A stretch of 64,000 bases of DNA, taken from the NCBI RefSeq assembly GCF_047308265.1, contig NZ_JBKQWY010000010.1, forward strand, positions 124,001 to 188,000. The letters are read 5' to 3'. How positions within the stretch are numbered: the stretch's first letter is position 1; each line of letters begins with the position of its first letter. The notes under the pieces were generated by a model, which saw only the letters and a list, made by a program, of their open reading frames with translations, was not told the origin of the DNA and made no database searches. Below are positions 18,587-27,953 of this stretch, piece after piece. Both the position numbers and the translations under genes were made by a program. Origin of the DNA: Maricaulis sp047308265 (lineage in GTDB: Bacteria; Pseudomonadota; Alphaproteobacteria; Caulobacterales; Maricaulaceae).

Positions 18587-19936
18587 TTAGCCGGGTGTTG
18601 ATTGCGGCGGAAGATCACGGCCCAGCGCCAGAGCCTCCCCGGCCAGATACAGCGATCCGCCTATAAGAATGCGTGGCGCCGGACGAGTGCGGGCAGCGGT
18701 GCGCACGGCATGAAGCAGGCTGGACGCACATTCAACGGTGAAACCCTCTGCCATGCCCAGCTTGGCGGCATCACGCGGATCGATCGAACCGCCGCGACCG
18801 GATGTAAAGCCCACCGTGATCACATGCCGCGCCAACCCGGTGAAATGCCGGAACCAGCCCCGAACATCCTTATTGGGTGAAAATCCGCACACCAGGATTA
18901 AGGGACGTTCCTGCCGTTCGTCCATATCCGCAAAAGCATGCGACAAGGCCCGTGCCGCCGCTTCGTTGTGACCGCCATCCAGCCAGATCTCCGCACCGGT
19001 CTCACGAACTATCTCACCGATCGGCCCCGCAGTGATACTTTGCAGACGACCGGGCCAGCGCGCCTTGGCCAGACCGGTACTGACCGCCTCTTCCGGCCAG
19101 CCCAGCATTGCCCCGCACGCCGCCGCCACACCCCCATTGATAGTTTGATGCGGTCCTATCAACCCCGGAGAAGAGAGATCCCAGCACCGGGTCTCGTCCT
19201 GGTAGACCAACCGTCCGTGCTGGGGATAGGCGTCAAAATCGCTGCCATAGACCCACAGGGGCGCTCCAACCTTGCGCGCCTCGCCCGCAATCACCGTGCG
19301 AGCTTTCTCGTCCTGGGCCGATATTACGGCCGGGACACCGAATTTCAGGATGCCGGCCTTTTCTGCCGCGATCTTTTCGATCGTATCACCCAGGAAATCC
19401 TGATGGTCCAGGCTGACCGGTGTGATCACGCTCAGCGCAGGTTTGGCAATGACATTGGTCGCATCGAAACGACCTCCAAGCCCCACTTCCAGGATGAGAC
19501 GGTCGGAGGGATGTTCGCTGAACAGTAGAAAGGCCGCTGCTGTGGTGATCTCGAAGAATGTGATCGGTTCACCAAAATTGGCTGCCTCGCACCGGGCGAA
19601 GGCTTCCATCAACACATCATCACTCACCGGCTCGCCGTAGAGGCGGATGCGCTCGTTGAAATCGACCAGATGAGGCGAAGTGTAGATATGAACCCGTTCA
19701 CCGGCCGCCTTGGCCATTTCGGCCAGGAAGGCACACGTGGACCCTTTGCCATTTGTACCGGCCACATGAATGACTGGCGGCAAGACGTCCTGCGGTGAGC
19801 CCAGTGCCGTGAGAAGGCGCTGCAGGCGCCCCAGCGACAGATCTATTTTCTGCGGGTGCAGGCGCGCCAGGCGCTCCAGCGCATCATCCAGTGCCTGACG
19901 GCGGGCACTAATGGCCGCCTCCGTCTGTGGGCACAT
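18587..19936 (-). CDS. folC: Folylpolyglutamate/dihydrofolate synthase
   Basis: A Mur-ligase-family enzyme of 449 residues with ATP loop VAGTNGKGST, metal/substrate motif YTSPHLVDFNERI and GLGGRFDATN. FolC adds glutamate to folates and joins dihydropteroate to glutamate. ATG 19936 is chosen over an in-frame start at 19978. It overlaps the end of accD by 29 bases, so accD-folC form one unit, a common proteobacterial arrangement. Confidence 0.95.
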   Translation of the reverse strand: MCPQTEAAISARRQALDDALERLARLHPQKIDLSLGRLQRLLTALGSPQDVLPPVIHVAGTNGKGSTCAFLAEMAKAAGERVHIYTSPHLVDFNERIRLYGEPVSDDVLMEAFARCEAANFGEPITFFEITTAAAFLLFSEHPSDRLILEVGLGGRFDATNVIAKPALSVITPVSLDHQDFLGDTIEKIAAEKAGILKFGVPAVISAQDEKARTVIAGEARKVGAPLWVYGSDFDAYPQHGRLVYQDETRCWDLSSPGLIGPHQTINGGVAAACGAMLGWPEEAVSTGLAKARWPGRLQSITAGPIGEIVRETGAEIWLDGGHNEAAARALSHAFADMDERQERPLILVCGFSPNKDVRGWFRHFTGLARHVITVGFTSGRGGSIDPRDAAKLGMAEGFTVECASSLLHAVRTAARTRPAPRILIGGSLYLAGEALALGRDLPPQSTPG

Positions 19937-20822
19937 GGTCAATCGGCGGCGGTGCCAGCTCGTCGCGGACCGTGGCACTGGGGCGTTTGCTCATCACTCG
20001 CAACAGACGGCCCAGAGTGGCGGGCAGTTCACGACGATGCACAACCTTGTCCACCATGCCCTTCTCGAGCAGATATTCGGAGCGCTGGAAGCCTTCCGGC
20101 AGTTTTTCACGAATGGTCTGTTCGATGACCCGCGGTCCTGCAAAACCGATCAGGGCACCCGGTTCGGCAATGTGAACATCGCCCAGCATCGCATAAGACG
20201 CCGTCACGCCGCCCGTCGTCGGATCGGTCAGGACGACGATATACGGCAGCCCCGCCTCATTGAGCATGTCGATCGCCAGGGTCGTTCGCGGCATCTGCAT
20301 CAGGGACAGGGCCCCTTCCTGCATTCGCGCGCCACCTGCCGCCGTGAAGACAACAAGCGGAAGCTTGCGCTCGTAAGCAGTCTCGGCAGCCTTGATGAAA
20401 CCCTCTCCCGCCGCCATGCCCAGCGATCCGCCCATGAAGGCGAAATTCTGGACGAGCACGACCGTCTCCACACCCTGGATTTCCCCCACACCAATCGCCA
20501 TGGCGTCATCACGCCCGGTTTTCTTGCGGGCAGCAGCCAGACGCGACACATAGGTCTTGTCGTCCTTGAATTTCAGCGGATCCCGGGGAACATCAGGCAC
20601 ATCGATCTCGGTGTAGTCCCCGTCAAACGTGAACTGGAACCGCCAGGCGGGTGCGATCCGCATATGGTGACCGGCCGGTGTGACGAACATGCCGGCTTCC
20701 AGATCCTTGTGAAACACCATCTCTTCAGAGATCGGACATTTAACCCAGAGATTCTCCGGCGTGTCCCGCTTGGAAAAGATCTTGGAAACCCCGGGAGGGG
20801 TGATTTTGGACAACCAGTTCAT
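19908..20822 (-). CDS. accD: Acetyl-CoA carboxylase carboxyltransferase beta subunit
   Basis: The 304-residue beta subunit works with AccA to carboxylate acetyl-CoA for fatty-acid synthesis. The crotonase-like core is intact (GGSLGMAAGEGF, TAAGGARMQEGALSLMQM, DPTTGGVTASYAMLGD). The N-terminal zinc ribbon is not: E. coli AccD has four Cys, whereas here the region reads WVKCPISEEM and VTPAGHHMR, keeping only one. As I recall, several alphaproteobacterial AccD proteins have lost these Cys, so this is probably lineage-typical. The gene lies between trpA and folC. Confidence 0.96.
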   Translation of the reverse strand: MNWLSKITPPGVSKIFSKRDTPENLWVKCPISEEMVFHKDLEAGMFVTPAGHHMRIAPAWRFQFTFDGDYTEIDVPDVPRDPLKFKDDKTYVSRLAAARKKTGRDDAMAIGVGEIQGVETVVLVQNFAFMGGSLGMAAGEGFIKAAETAYERKLPLVVFTAAGGARMQEGALSLMQMPRTTLAIDMLNEAGLPYIVVLTDPTTGGVTASYAMLGDVHIAEPGALIGFAGPRVIEQTIREKLPEGFQRSEYLLEKGMVDKVVHRRELPATLGRLLRVMSKRPSATVRDELAPPPIDHVPTDGGGH

Positions 20823-20863
20823 CGACGATTCCTGTCCTCAACTGTTGTGATCACTCACAACTG

Positions 20864-21661
20864 TTACGCCCGGCGAGCGCCATGAACGGCCGCCGCCAAT
20901 TCCTTCACAAGACCGGTGGCCCCGTCTACTCCGCCCTCGGCCATCGCGTCCACGATCGCCGAACCGACAACCACCGCGTCCGCCCGCTGGGCAATCGTGG
21001 CGGCGTGTTCGGGCGTGCGTACGCCAAAACCGACAGCAACGGGCAAACCGGATGCCTTGCGGACCCGGTCCACAGCCTCACCGACTTCTGTGACAGCACC
21101 GGACCCGGCCCCTGTCACACCTGTCGTGGATACGTAATAAACGAAGCCAGAGGTATTTTCGACCACACGTCCCAGTCGGGCATCATCGGTTGTTGGTGTC
21201 GCTAGGCGGATCATGGAAATACTGTGCTCTGCCAAGAGGGTGCGTAGCTCGGAATCTTCTTCCGGCGGCAGATCCACACAGATCAGCCCGTCAATACCCG
21301 CCTTTGACGCTGCCTTGGCAAACACCGCCCATCCCATCGCGTGGATCGGATTAGCGTACCCCATCAGCACAATCGGTGTTTCCCGGTTGGATTTGCGGAA
21401 CTCAGCGGCCTGGGCCAGCGTGCCCTTGAGAGTCATGCCTGCTTCGAGCGCGCGTAGGGCCGCCTTCTGGATGGATGCGCCGTCCGCCATCGGGTCCGTG
21501 AAGGGCATGCCCAGCTCGATGACATCAGCGCCCGCCCCCGGCAAGGCATTGAGCAGGGCCTGGCTGTCGCCATCACCCGCCATCATATAGGCGACGAATC
21601 CGGGGCGCCCGTATGCGTCGAGTTCATTGAAACGGGTGGTGAGGCGGTTGGTGATCGACAT
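20864..21661 (-). CDS. trpA: Tryptophan synthase alpha chain
   Basis: The 265-residue TIM barrel has the substrate motif DVIELGMPFTDPMADG with catalytic Glu and Asp, plus YYVSTTGVTG. It splits indole-3-glycerol phosphate into indole for TrpB. ATG 21661 overlaps the trpB stop (TAATG), so a longer frame starting at 21721 is rejected. The order on the minus strand is trpF-trpB-trpA-accD. Confidence 0.97.
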   Translation of the reverse strand: MSITNRLTTRFNELDAYGRPGFVAYMMAGDGDSQALLNALPGAGADVIELGMPFTDPMADGASIQKAALRALEAGMTLKGTLAQAAEFRKSNRETPIVLMGYANPIHAMGWAVFAKAASKAGIDGLICVDLPPEEDSELRTLLAEHSISMIRLATPTTDDARLGRVVENTSGFVYYVSTTGVTGAGSGAVTEVGEAVDRVRKASGLPVAVGFGVRTPEHAATIAQRADAVVVGSAIVDAMAEGGVDGATGLVKELAAAVHGARRA

Positions 21662-22893
21662 TACAACTCCACTCCCAACATCTCCGCGACCTGCGGGACG
21701 TCCTTGTCGCCGCGACCGCACATATTCATCAGGATCAGCCCGTCCTTGCCCAGCTCACCGGCCAGGTCGCGCACCCGTGCCAGGGCGTGCGCTGGCTCGA
21801 GCGCCGGGATAATGCCTTCCAACTGCGTGCACAGCTGGAACATTTCGAGCGCCTCCTTGTCGGTGGCGGAGACATATTCCGCGCGCTTGGCGTCGTGCAG
21901 GAAGGCGTGCTCCGGCCCGATCCCCGGATAGTCCAGACCCGCGGAGATAGAGTGGGCATCAATGATCTGACCGTCATCATCCTGCAGAAGATAGGTCTTG
22001 TTGCCATGCAGAATGCCCGGCTTGCCACCCTTGAGGCTGGCCGCATGCTCGCCGGTCTCGATCCCGTGCCCGGCGGCTTCGACACCGATCAGGCGCACGC
22101 TTTCGTCCTCAATGAAGGGGTGGAACAGTCCCATCGCATTGGAGCCGCCGCCAATACAGGCAACAGCCGCATCGGGGAGACGCCCCTCACGCTCGAGAAA
22201 CTGTTCCCGGGCCTCCCGGCCAATGATGGACTGGAAATCGCGCACCATGGCCGGATAGGGATGCGGGCCGGCAACCGTACCAATCACGTAGAACGTATCG
22301 GTGACATTCGTCACCCAGTCGCGCAGCGCTTCATTCATCGCGTCCTTTAGCGTGCCCGTTCCCGAGGAAACCGGCACCACTTCCGCGCCCAGAAGTTTCA
22401 TACGAAAGACGTTGGGCGCCTGTCGGGCAACATCGGTTGCTCCCATGAACACCGTGCATGGCAGACCAAAACGGGCGGCCACAGTTGCGGTCGCCACACC
22501 ATGCTGGCCGGCACCGGTTTCCGCGATAATCCGCGTCTTACCCATGCGTTTGGCCAGCAGGACCTGCCCCAGGCAATTATTGACCTTGTGGCTGCCCGTA
22601 TGATTGAGCTCGTCACGCTTGAACCAGATCTTGGCCCCGCCAAAATGCTCGGTCAGACGTTCCGCATAATACAGCGCCGACGGTTTTCCGACGTAATCGC
22701 GCAGGAATTCATCCATCTGCGCGCGGAAATTCACATCCCGCTTGGCATCTTCATAGGCCTGCTCCAGGTCGAGGATGAGCGGCATGAGGGTTTCAGCAAC
22801 ATAACGCCCACCAAAATCGCCAAATCGGCCTTTGGCATCCGGCCAGGCAGACAGCGCATTCGGTCGGGGGTCGACAGAGGCGGTATCGCTCAT
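21661..22893 (-). CDS. trpB: Tryptophan synthase beta chain
   Basis: The 410-residue PLP enzyme has the Schiff-base Lys in LNHTGSHKVNN and the phosphate loop CIGGGSNAMG. It condenses indole with serine. ATG 22893 has a perfect AAGGAG six bases upstream, so the in-frame start at 22908 is not used. It is co-linear with trpF (11-base gap) and trpA (1-base overlap). Confidence 0.98.
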   Translation of the reverse strand: MSDTASVDPRPNALSAWPDAKGRFGDFGGRYVAETLMPLILDLEQAYEDAKRDVNFRAQMDEFLRDYVGKPSALYYAERLTEHFGGAKIWFKRDELNHTGSHKVNNCLGQVLLAKRMGKTRIIAETGAGQHGVATATVAARFGLPCTVFMGATDVARQAPNVFRMKLLGAEVVPVSSGTGTLKDAMNEALRDWVTNVTDTFYVIGTVAGPHPYPAMVRDFQSIIGREAREQFLEREGRLPDAAVACIGGGSNAMGLFHPFIEDESVRLIGVEAAGHGIETGEHAASLKGGKPGILHGNKTYLLQDDDGQIIDAHSISAGLDYPGIGPEHAFLHDAKRAEYVSATDKEALEMFQLCTQLEGIIPALEPAHALARVRDLAGELGKDGLILMNMCGRGDKDVPQVAEMLGVEL

Positions 22894-22904
22894 GGCTATC
22901 TCCT

Positions 22905-23543
22905 TCACGCGGATGATTGAAGGGCCTCGGAAAAGGCCTGGATAAGATGGGGGTCCTTCACGCCCGGTGTGGATTCAATGCCTGAGGACACATCCACACC
23001 GCCCGCTCCGGACGCGTTTACAGCGGCAAGGACATTGGTTCGGTCCAGCCCCCCAGACAAGAGCCAAGGCTGCGCCAGCTGCAGATTCTTCAGCAGTGCG
23101 TAATCATATCCCACGCCCCATCCTCCCGGACGATCCGCCCCCTTGGGCGGTTTGGCATCAAACAGGAACATGTCCGCGACACCGGCATAGGCATCAACCT
23201 CAGCCAGGTCCGACGCCTCTGCCACAGGCAAGGCCTTGATAATGCCACGTTGAGCATAGGCGCGGGCCTGGACCACGCGCTCGGGAGTTTCTGACCCGTG
23301 CAGCTGAATCCAGTCCGGACGCATGGCATCGCGCAGGCGTGCCAGAAGGTCATCATCCGGATTGACGGTCACGGCGACGGTCTGTGTGCCGGTGGCCAGA
23401 TGCGCCAATTCCCCTGCGAGGCTGGGTGAAACATGACGCGGGCTTTTCTCGAACACGACATAGCCCGTATAGCGCGCACCGGCCTGGCGTGCCGCCTGGA
23501 CATCCTGGCCCGTTTTCAGTCCGCAGAACTTGATATCAGTCAT
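22905..23543 (-). CDS. trpF: Phosphoribosylanthranilate isomerase
   Basis: A 212-residue TIM-barrel enzyme beginning with the family motif IKFCGLKT (catalytic Cys). FLFDAKPPKG (catalytic Asp) and LLSGGLDRTNV (phosphate binding) follow. It performs the third step of tryptophan synthesis. Its start overlaps the end of the upstream LysR gene by eight bases. The other trp genes (E, G, D, C) are not in the window, so the pathway is split, as in many alphaproteobacteria. Confidence 0.97.
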   Translation of the reverse strand: MTDIKFCGLKTGQDVQAARQAGARYTGYVVFEKSPRHVSPSLAGELAHLATGTQTVAVTVNPDDDLLARLRDAMRPDWIQLHGSETPERVVQARAYAQRGIIKALPVAEASDLAEVDAYAGVADMFLFDAKPPKGADRPGGWGVGYDYALLKNLQLAQPWLLSGGLDRTNVLAAVNASGAGGVDVSSGIESTPGVKDPHLIQAFSEALQSSA

Positions 23544-24504
23544 GGGGGGGAGTTAGCGCCTTACCCGCCTGAGGAAAAGCCGGTTCTGTCCGATTGAGAC
23601 AGAAAGCCATGGGCTGGAACAGCATCCACCGGATGAATGCCTGGATCTTAGGCTCTTTTTGCCGCGCTGGGTCGAACACCATGTAGTGACTGTGCGTATG
23701 AGGACTTTCATGTTTGAAGGGCTGCACCAGCACGCCCGACGCGATCTGCTCGGCGAAATAGATCGGGGTCACCATTGTCGCTGCATCACCTGATGCGATC
23801 GCAGCCGACACTTCCATGGTCTGCGTCTCCAGTTCCAGGTGAGGCCGGGACGGCAGAAGAGACGGATCCACGCCTTGCTCACGGAACCACTCACGCCACC
23901 ACAGCATGGGACCGAACAGGCGCAGCTGAAGCAGATCTTCAGCCCGGTTGAAGGGACCGTAACGCTCCATGGCCGCCGCCGGAACCAGGGGCGCCGTCTT
24001 GTCCTCGAACAGGTGGCGGGCTTCCAGCCCCTCCCAGTTTCCATAACCCGAGCGCAGGCCGATATCCGCCTCACCCGCCTTGATATCCTTCATCTCATCA
24101 CTGGTATCGATCCGGACTGCCAGATCTGGATGTTCCAGCTGAAAGGCCCCGATGCGCGGCACGAGCCAGTTATTGCAGAAAGTGGGCAGAGCCGTGATGT
24201 GGAGAATACTGTCCCGTTCCGCCCGGACATCCTCGAACGTACGCTCCAGGAGACGAAAGGCCTCACTGGTTCCACTGGCCAACCGGTGTCCGCGTGGGGT
24301 GAGTTCAACATGGCGGGCCTTGCGCTCGAAAAGCTTAAACCCAAGCCGGTCTTCCAGGATCTTGATCTGATAGCTGACCGCGGCCTGGGTCATGCCCAGA
24401 GCTTCGCCCGTCCGGGTGAAATTCCCGAACCGTGCCGCCGCTTCAAAGACGCGGATCGCCTGGATCGGCGGCAGTCGGTTAGATCTGGACTCGCTCAACC
24501 CCAT
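23536..24504 (-). CDS. LysR-family regulator, GcvA-like
   Basis: The 322-residue protein has an N-terminal winged helix-turn-helix (PPIQAIRVFEAAARFGNFTRTGEALGM is split across its helices; AVSYQIKILEDRLG is the recognition region) and an effector-binding domain typical of GcvA/AmpR-like members. ATG 24504 is preferred because a start at 24537 would fall inside a LysR-type palindrome (24535-24551). It overlaps trpF, so it may be co-transcribed with it. It also diverges from a 50-residue gene at 24639, a usual layout for a LysR target. The effector is unknown. Confidence 0.9.
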   Translation of the reverse strand: MGLSESRSNRLPPIQAIRVFEAAARFGNFTRTGEALGMTQAAVSYQIKILEDRLGFKLFERKARHVELTPRGHRLASGTSEAFRLLERTFEDVRAERDSILHITALPTFCNNWLVPRIGAFQLEHPDLAVRIDTSDEMKDIKAGEADIGLRSGYGNWEGLEARHLFEDKTAPLVPAAAMERYGPFNRAEDLLQLRLFGPMLWWREWFREQGVDPSLLPSRPHLELETQTMEVSAAIASGDAATMVTPIYFAEQIASGVLVQPFKHESPHTHSHYMVFDPARQKEPKIQAFIRWMLFQPMAFCLNRTEPAFPQAGKALTPPHD

Positions 24505-24534
24505 AAACCCATCCCTCGCCCTCTCAGCCAAACC

Positions 24535-24551
24535 CATAAAATTTACTTATG
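24535..24551. promoter_or_regulatory. Candidate LysR-type operator, CATAA-N7-TTATG
   Basis: A perfect 5-bp inverted repeat with a 7-base centre also fits the LysR T-N11-A rule (T24537, A24549). It lies 31 bases upstream of the LysR start and 87 bases before the divergent small gene, where an autoregulating LysR protein would bind. Confidence 0.6.
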
Positions 24552-24638
24552 CCAGACCCTCGATATTGCGTTGGTCAGGGTGCAATCGGGTCGATTATAC
24601 CCGTCTCATCTTATGACGAAAGAGAGAGGAGCGACGTC

Positions 24639-24791
24639 ATGAAAGTGTTTGAACTGATGTATGAGCGCCAGCACCCGCCCATTCCTGATGCGGGTCAAAT
24701 CCACTGGTTGCGCGCTGGCGGCCTGTGGGGGTGGCTGGCTCGCCTGTTCCACCGAAACGGTGATCACGCCGACTATATGCGCAAATTCTGA
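24639..24791 (+). CDS. Small 50-residue Trp-rich protein divergent from LysR gene
   Basis: I do not recognise this protein. ATG 24639 has a good ribosome-binding site (GAGAGGAG, seven bases upstream), which supports real translation. The product starts MKVFELMYERQHPP, has an amphipathic Trp-rich centre (WLRAGGLWGWLARLFHR) and a charged end. The centre could lie on a membrane surface. Divergence from a LysR gene with a palindrome between them suggests it is that regulator's target. It may be a stress peptide or a small regulator. Confidence 0.6.
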   Translation: MKVFELMYERQHPPIPDAGQIHWLRAGGLWGWLARLFHRNGDHADYMRKF

Positions 24792-24996
24792 CGCGCATCT
24801 CATGTTTCAGGCGCGTGGATGCCGATCGCCCGCCTGATCCTGATCCGGTGGTTTTCGGGCGGTCCCGACACACCCGACTGGTTCTTCCCGTCCACGGCCT
24901 GAAATCCTCACACAGCGTGGGCATCTTCACAGGGAAGAAACAGGGTCAGCGTGCCGTTTCACTCTCCGAACGGCTGACAGGACCACCGGATCAGAT

Positions 24997-25704
24997 TTAC
25001 GCCGCAATGCTAGCGGCCAGCTCTGTAATGGCCTGATACGCCCGGGACCCGTCGGGATTCACGGTTGAGCGCGCCTCTTCCGGCTCCTCACCACGCATCT
25101 CAGCCAGCTGCTGATTCAGCGAAGGACGAAGCTTGTTCTCCTTGCCCGCTTCGCGGTCATTGGGATCAGTCTCGTCTGACTGCTGCGCCAACTCGGCTCT
25201 CGCCTGAGCCATTTTGGCATCGGCCATCGCCGCGACCTTGCGGTCCTGTGCTGACGGTTCAGCCGGGGCCAGTGCCGCGGCTTTGACGATACGCATCTTT
25301 TCAATTGTCGCCGCGGGATCACCTTCAATGGGGCTGGCATCGATGGGCACCTCTCCACCCACCGCATAACGCTTTCCATCCGGGCCCTGCTGGAACTCAT
25401 AGCTGATACCGCCCGCGTATTGACCACCGACAGCCTTGTGTGCCTGTTCATGGGCCCGCACCTCCCGGTCACGGGCTTTGAGCTTTTCGACTTGGCGCTG
25501 CTCCTCCTCGGTGAGCTGATTGGCTCCCTGAGCCTTGTTGACGCTCTTGCTGTCGCAACCGGGACAGCTGGACGACCCGCAGCTGGAACAGCCGGAACCG
25601 GACACACGAGTCTGCCCTCCCTCCGGCTCAGCCGGACGGACAACTGCCGCTGACGGTGCAGGAGCCGTCGCGGTGATGGGTGACATATGAATGCCCGACA
25701 TCAT
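24997..25704 (-). CDS. SprA-related putative metalloprotease
   Basis: The 235-residue protein has a Cys-Gly-Ser-rich stretch near the start (GCSSCGSSSCPGC) and a conserved block LKARDREVRAHEQAH, then GGISYEFQQGPDGKRYAVGGEV. The HEQAH motif resembles a zinc-protease HExxH, and the block matches what I recall of the SprA-related family, whose activity is untested. A C-terminal region is rich in Ala, Gln and Glu. The Cys cluster might bind metal. ATG 25686 is an alternative start. No partner gene is evident. Confidence 0.75.
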   Translation of the reverse strand: MMSGIHMSPITATAPAPSAAVVRPAEPEGGQTRVSGSGCSSCGSSSCPGCDSKSVNKAQGANQLTEEEQRQVEKLKARDREVRAHEQAHKAVGGQYAGGISYEFQQGPDGKRYAVGGEVPIDASPIEGDPAATIEKMRIVKAAALAPAEPSAQDRKVAAMADAKMAQARAELAQQSDETDPNDREAGKENKLRPSLNQQLAEMRGEEPEEARSTVNPDGSRAYQAITELAASIAA

Positions 25705-25807
25705 GCTTCCAACAGGCCTCAGTCCTTGGCCCGGCTCAAGTGTCGGTAATGGAGTTTAACCAGAGCTGAAGCCCGCCACTCAAATGTCGGACATTCGATA
25801 GAAGCGA

Positions 25808-26110
25808 CTAGACTTCCTCGACCTCTTCGCGTGAGGCATCCACCTTTTCACGCAATTCCTTGCCGGTCTTGAAGAAGGGCACATGCTTCTCTTTGACGGA
25901 AACGCTTTCGCCGGTGCGCGGATTGCGACCGGTACGCGCAGGACGGTGACGGACGGAAAACGCGCCAAACCCACGCAACTCAACCCGTTCTCCACGAGCC
26001 AGGGCGTCAGTGATACCGTCCAAGATAGCGTTCACAACACGCTCCACATCGCGGTGATAGAGATGCGGATTGGCTTCAGCCAGCTTGTCGATCAGCTCGG
26101 ATTTAATCAT
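25808..26110 (-). CDS. ihfB: Integration host factor beta subunit
   Basis: The 100-residue HU/IHF-family DNA-bending protein starts with MIKSELIDKLAE and has the DNA-binding arm RPARTGRNPRTGESV and ELRGFGAFSVR. Assignment to IHF beta rather than HU follows from its position after rpsA and the Glu-rich tail (REEVEEV). It bends DNA at promoters, including RpoN-dependent ones; rpoN is at 32285. A strong rpsA terminator lies upstream, so it probably has its own promoter. Confidence 0.93.
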   Translation of the reverse strand: MIKSELIDKLAEANPHLYHRDVERVVNAILDGITDALARGERVELRGFGAFSVRHRPARTGRNPRTGESVSVKEKHVPFFKTGKELREKVDASREEVEEV

Positions 26111-26179
26111 GCCTGCTCTCCCCGGTCCTGTGACGAAATTTTTGCCGTCTCACTGCAGCTACGTCAATGAGCACAAACA

Positions 26180-26214
26180 AAAAAATTGGCCGGAGCGCGT
26201 TTCGCTCCGGCCAA
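26180..26214 (-). terminator. Intrinsic terminator of rpsA
   Basis: A perfect 12-bp stem (26186-26197 with 26203-26214) and 5-base loop is followed on the minus strand by a T-rich run of at least six T. It lies 39 bases after the rpsA stop and before ihfB. Confidence 0.93.
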
Positions 26215-26252
26215 TCGCACCGGCTTAAGGCCAGATTGCTTCAAAACGACGC

Positions 26253-27953
26253 TTAGTTTTCGTCGCCGTCATTTTCACGCAGGGCCGCACCCAGGATGTC
26301 ACCCAGGGACGCACCGGCGTCAGAGGAACCGTACTGTTCCACAGCTTCGCGCTCTTCGGAGATCTCCAGGGCCTTGATGGACAGGGAGACACGACGGGAG
26401 GCCTTGTCGACATTGGTGATGCGAGCATCAACCTTGTCGCCGACAGCAAACCGCTCCGGACGCTGCTCAGCGCGGTCACGGGACAGGTCGGACTTGCGGA
26501 TGAAGGACTTGACGCTTTCATCATCACCGAAGGCCACTTCGATGCCGCCCGAGGTAATTTCCGTCACCGTACAGGTCACGGTATCGCCACGGTTGACGCC
26601 GGAGCTGTCCATCGGATCGCCCGCCATCTGCTTGATACCGAGAGAGACACGCTCTTTCTCGATATCCACATCGAGGACCTTGGCAGACACCATGTCGCCC
26701 TTCTTGAAATCGGCAATGGCTTCTTCGCCAGAACGATCCCAGGAAATATCGGACAGGTGAACCATGCCGTCGATCTCGCCTTCCAGACCGATGAACAGAC
26801 CGAATTCGGTGATGTTCTTGACTTCCCCTTCGATGGAGGAGCCGGACGGATGGGTTTCGGCGAACACTTCCCACGGATTGCGTTGCGTCTGCTTCACACC
26901 CAGGGAGATGCGGCGCTTGTCGGCGTCGACATCCAGGACCATGACCTGAACTTCCTGGGAGGTGGAGAGGATTTTGCCCGGATGGACGTTTTTCTTCGTC
27001 CAGGACATTTCAGACACGTGGACCAGGCCTTCAACGCCCTGCTCCAGCTCCACGAAGGCACCGTATTCGGCGATATTGGTGACACGGCCCTCGAAGGTCG
27101 CACCCACCGGGTATTTCGCGGCAACGCCTTCCCACGGGTCAGACATGAGTTGCTTCATGCCCAGAGAGATGCGCTGGGTGTCCTTGTTGATCTTGATGAT
27201 CTGGACTTTGACAGCCTGGCCAACTTCGACCACCTCGGACGGGTGACCGACACGGCTCCAGGACATGTCAGTGACGTGCAGCAGGCCGTCAATGCCGCCG
27301 AGATCGACGAACGCACCATAATCGGTGATGTTCTTGACGACGCCTTCGCGCGTTTCACCCTCAGCCAGCTGACCGACGAGCTCAGCACGCTGTTCGGCAC
27401 GGCTCTCTTCGAGAACGGCACGACGGGACACGACGATATTGCCGCGCGGACGGTCCATTTTCAGGATGGCGAACGGCTGTTCCTGGTTCATCAGCGGGCC
27501 AACATCGCGCACCGGACGGATATCCACCTGGGAACCCGGCAGGAAGGCAGAGGCGCCACCCAGATCGACGGTGAAACCGCCTTTGACACGGCCGACAATG
27601 GCACCATTGACCGGCTCTTTTTTCTCGAAGGACTTCTCGAGGCGATCCCAACTCTCTTCGCGGCGCGCTTTGTCGCGCGACAGGACGGCATCACCGAGCG
27701 CGTTTTCGATACGCTCCAGGAAGACTTCAACTTCGTCACCGACAGACGGGGCTTCAGAACCGGGACCGGTGAATTCGCGCAGCGGGACACGGCCTTCCGT
27801 TTTCAGGCCGACGTCCACGACCACGAAATCATTCTCTACGGCGGTCACGGTGCCTTTGACGACCTGACCTTCGAGAAGGTCACGGCCCGCCAGGCTGGCT
27901 TCCAGCATGGCGGCAAAATCATCAGTCGTCGGGGTGAAGGTTTGATCAGACAT
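26253..27953 (-). CDS. rpsA: 30S ribosomal protein S1
   Basis: The 566-residue S1 protein has six S1 RNA-binding repeats. Repeats 3-5 are the closest to each other (DYGAFVDLGGIDGLLHVTDMSW-type segments, shortened here as GAFVDLGG, GAFVELEQ and GLFIGLEG). It binds mRNA to the 30S subunit during initiation. The length and six-repeat layout match proteobacterial S1. A 207-base gap separates it from cmk upstream, room for its own promoter and leader. Confidence 0.98.
   Translation of the reverse strand: MSDQTFTPTTDDFAAMLEASLAGRDLLEGQVVKGTVTAVENDFVVVDVGLKTEGRVPLREFTGPGSEAPSVGDEVEVFLERIENALGDAVLSRDKARREESWDRLEKSFEKKEPVNGAIVGRVKGGFTVDLGGASAFLPGSQVDIRPVRDVGPLMNQEQPFAILKMDRPRGNIVVSRRAVLEESRAEQRAELVGQLAEGETREGVVKNITDYGAFVDLGGIDGLLHVTDMSWSRVGHPSEVVEVGQAVKVQIIKINKDTQRISLGMKQLMSDPWEGVAAKYPVGATFEGRVTNIAEYGAFVELEQGVEGLVHVSEMSWTKKNVHPGKILSTSQEVQVMVLDVDADKRRISLGVKQTQRNPWEVFAETHPSGSSIEGEVKNITEFGLFIGLEGEIDGMVHLSDISWDRSGEEAIADFKKGDMVSAKVLDVDIEKERVSLGIKQMAGDPMDSSGVNRGDTVTCTVTEITSGGIEVAFGDDESVKSFIRKSDLSRDRAEQRPERFAVGDKVDARITNVDKASRRVSLSIKALEISEEREAVEQYGSSDAGASLGDILGAALRENDGDEN

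Noticed and set aside
19937..19978. Upstream in-frame start of folC
   Set aside because: It would enlarge the overlap with accD, and the shorter start at 19936 matches usual FolC length.
24815..25036. A 73-codon plus-strand frame between the small protein and the SprA-like gene
   Set aside because: No ribosome-binding site or recognisable motif, and it runs into the end of the minus-strand SprA-like gene.
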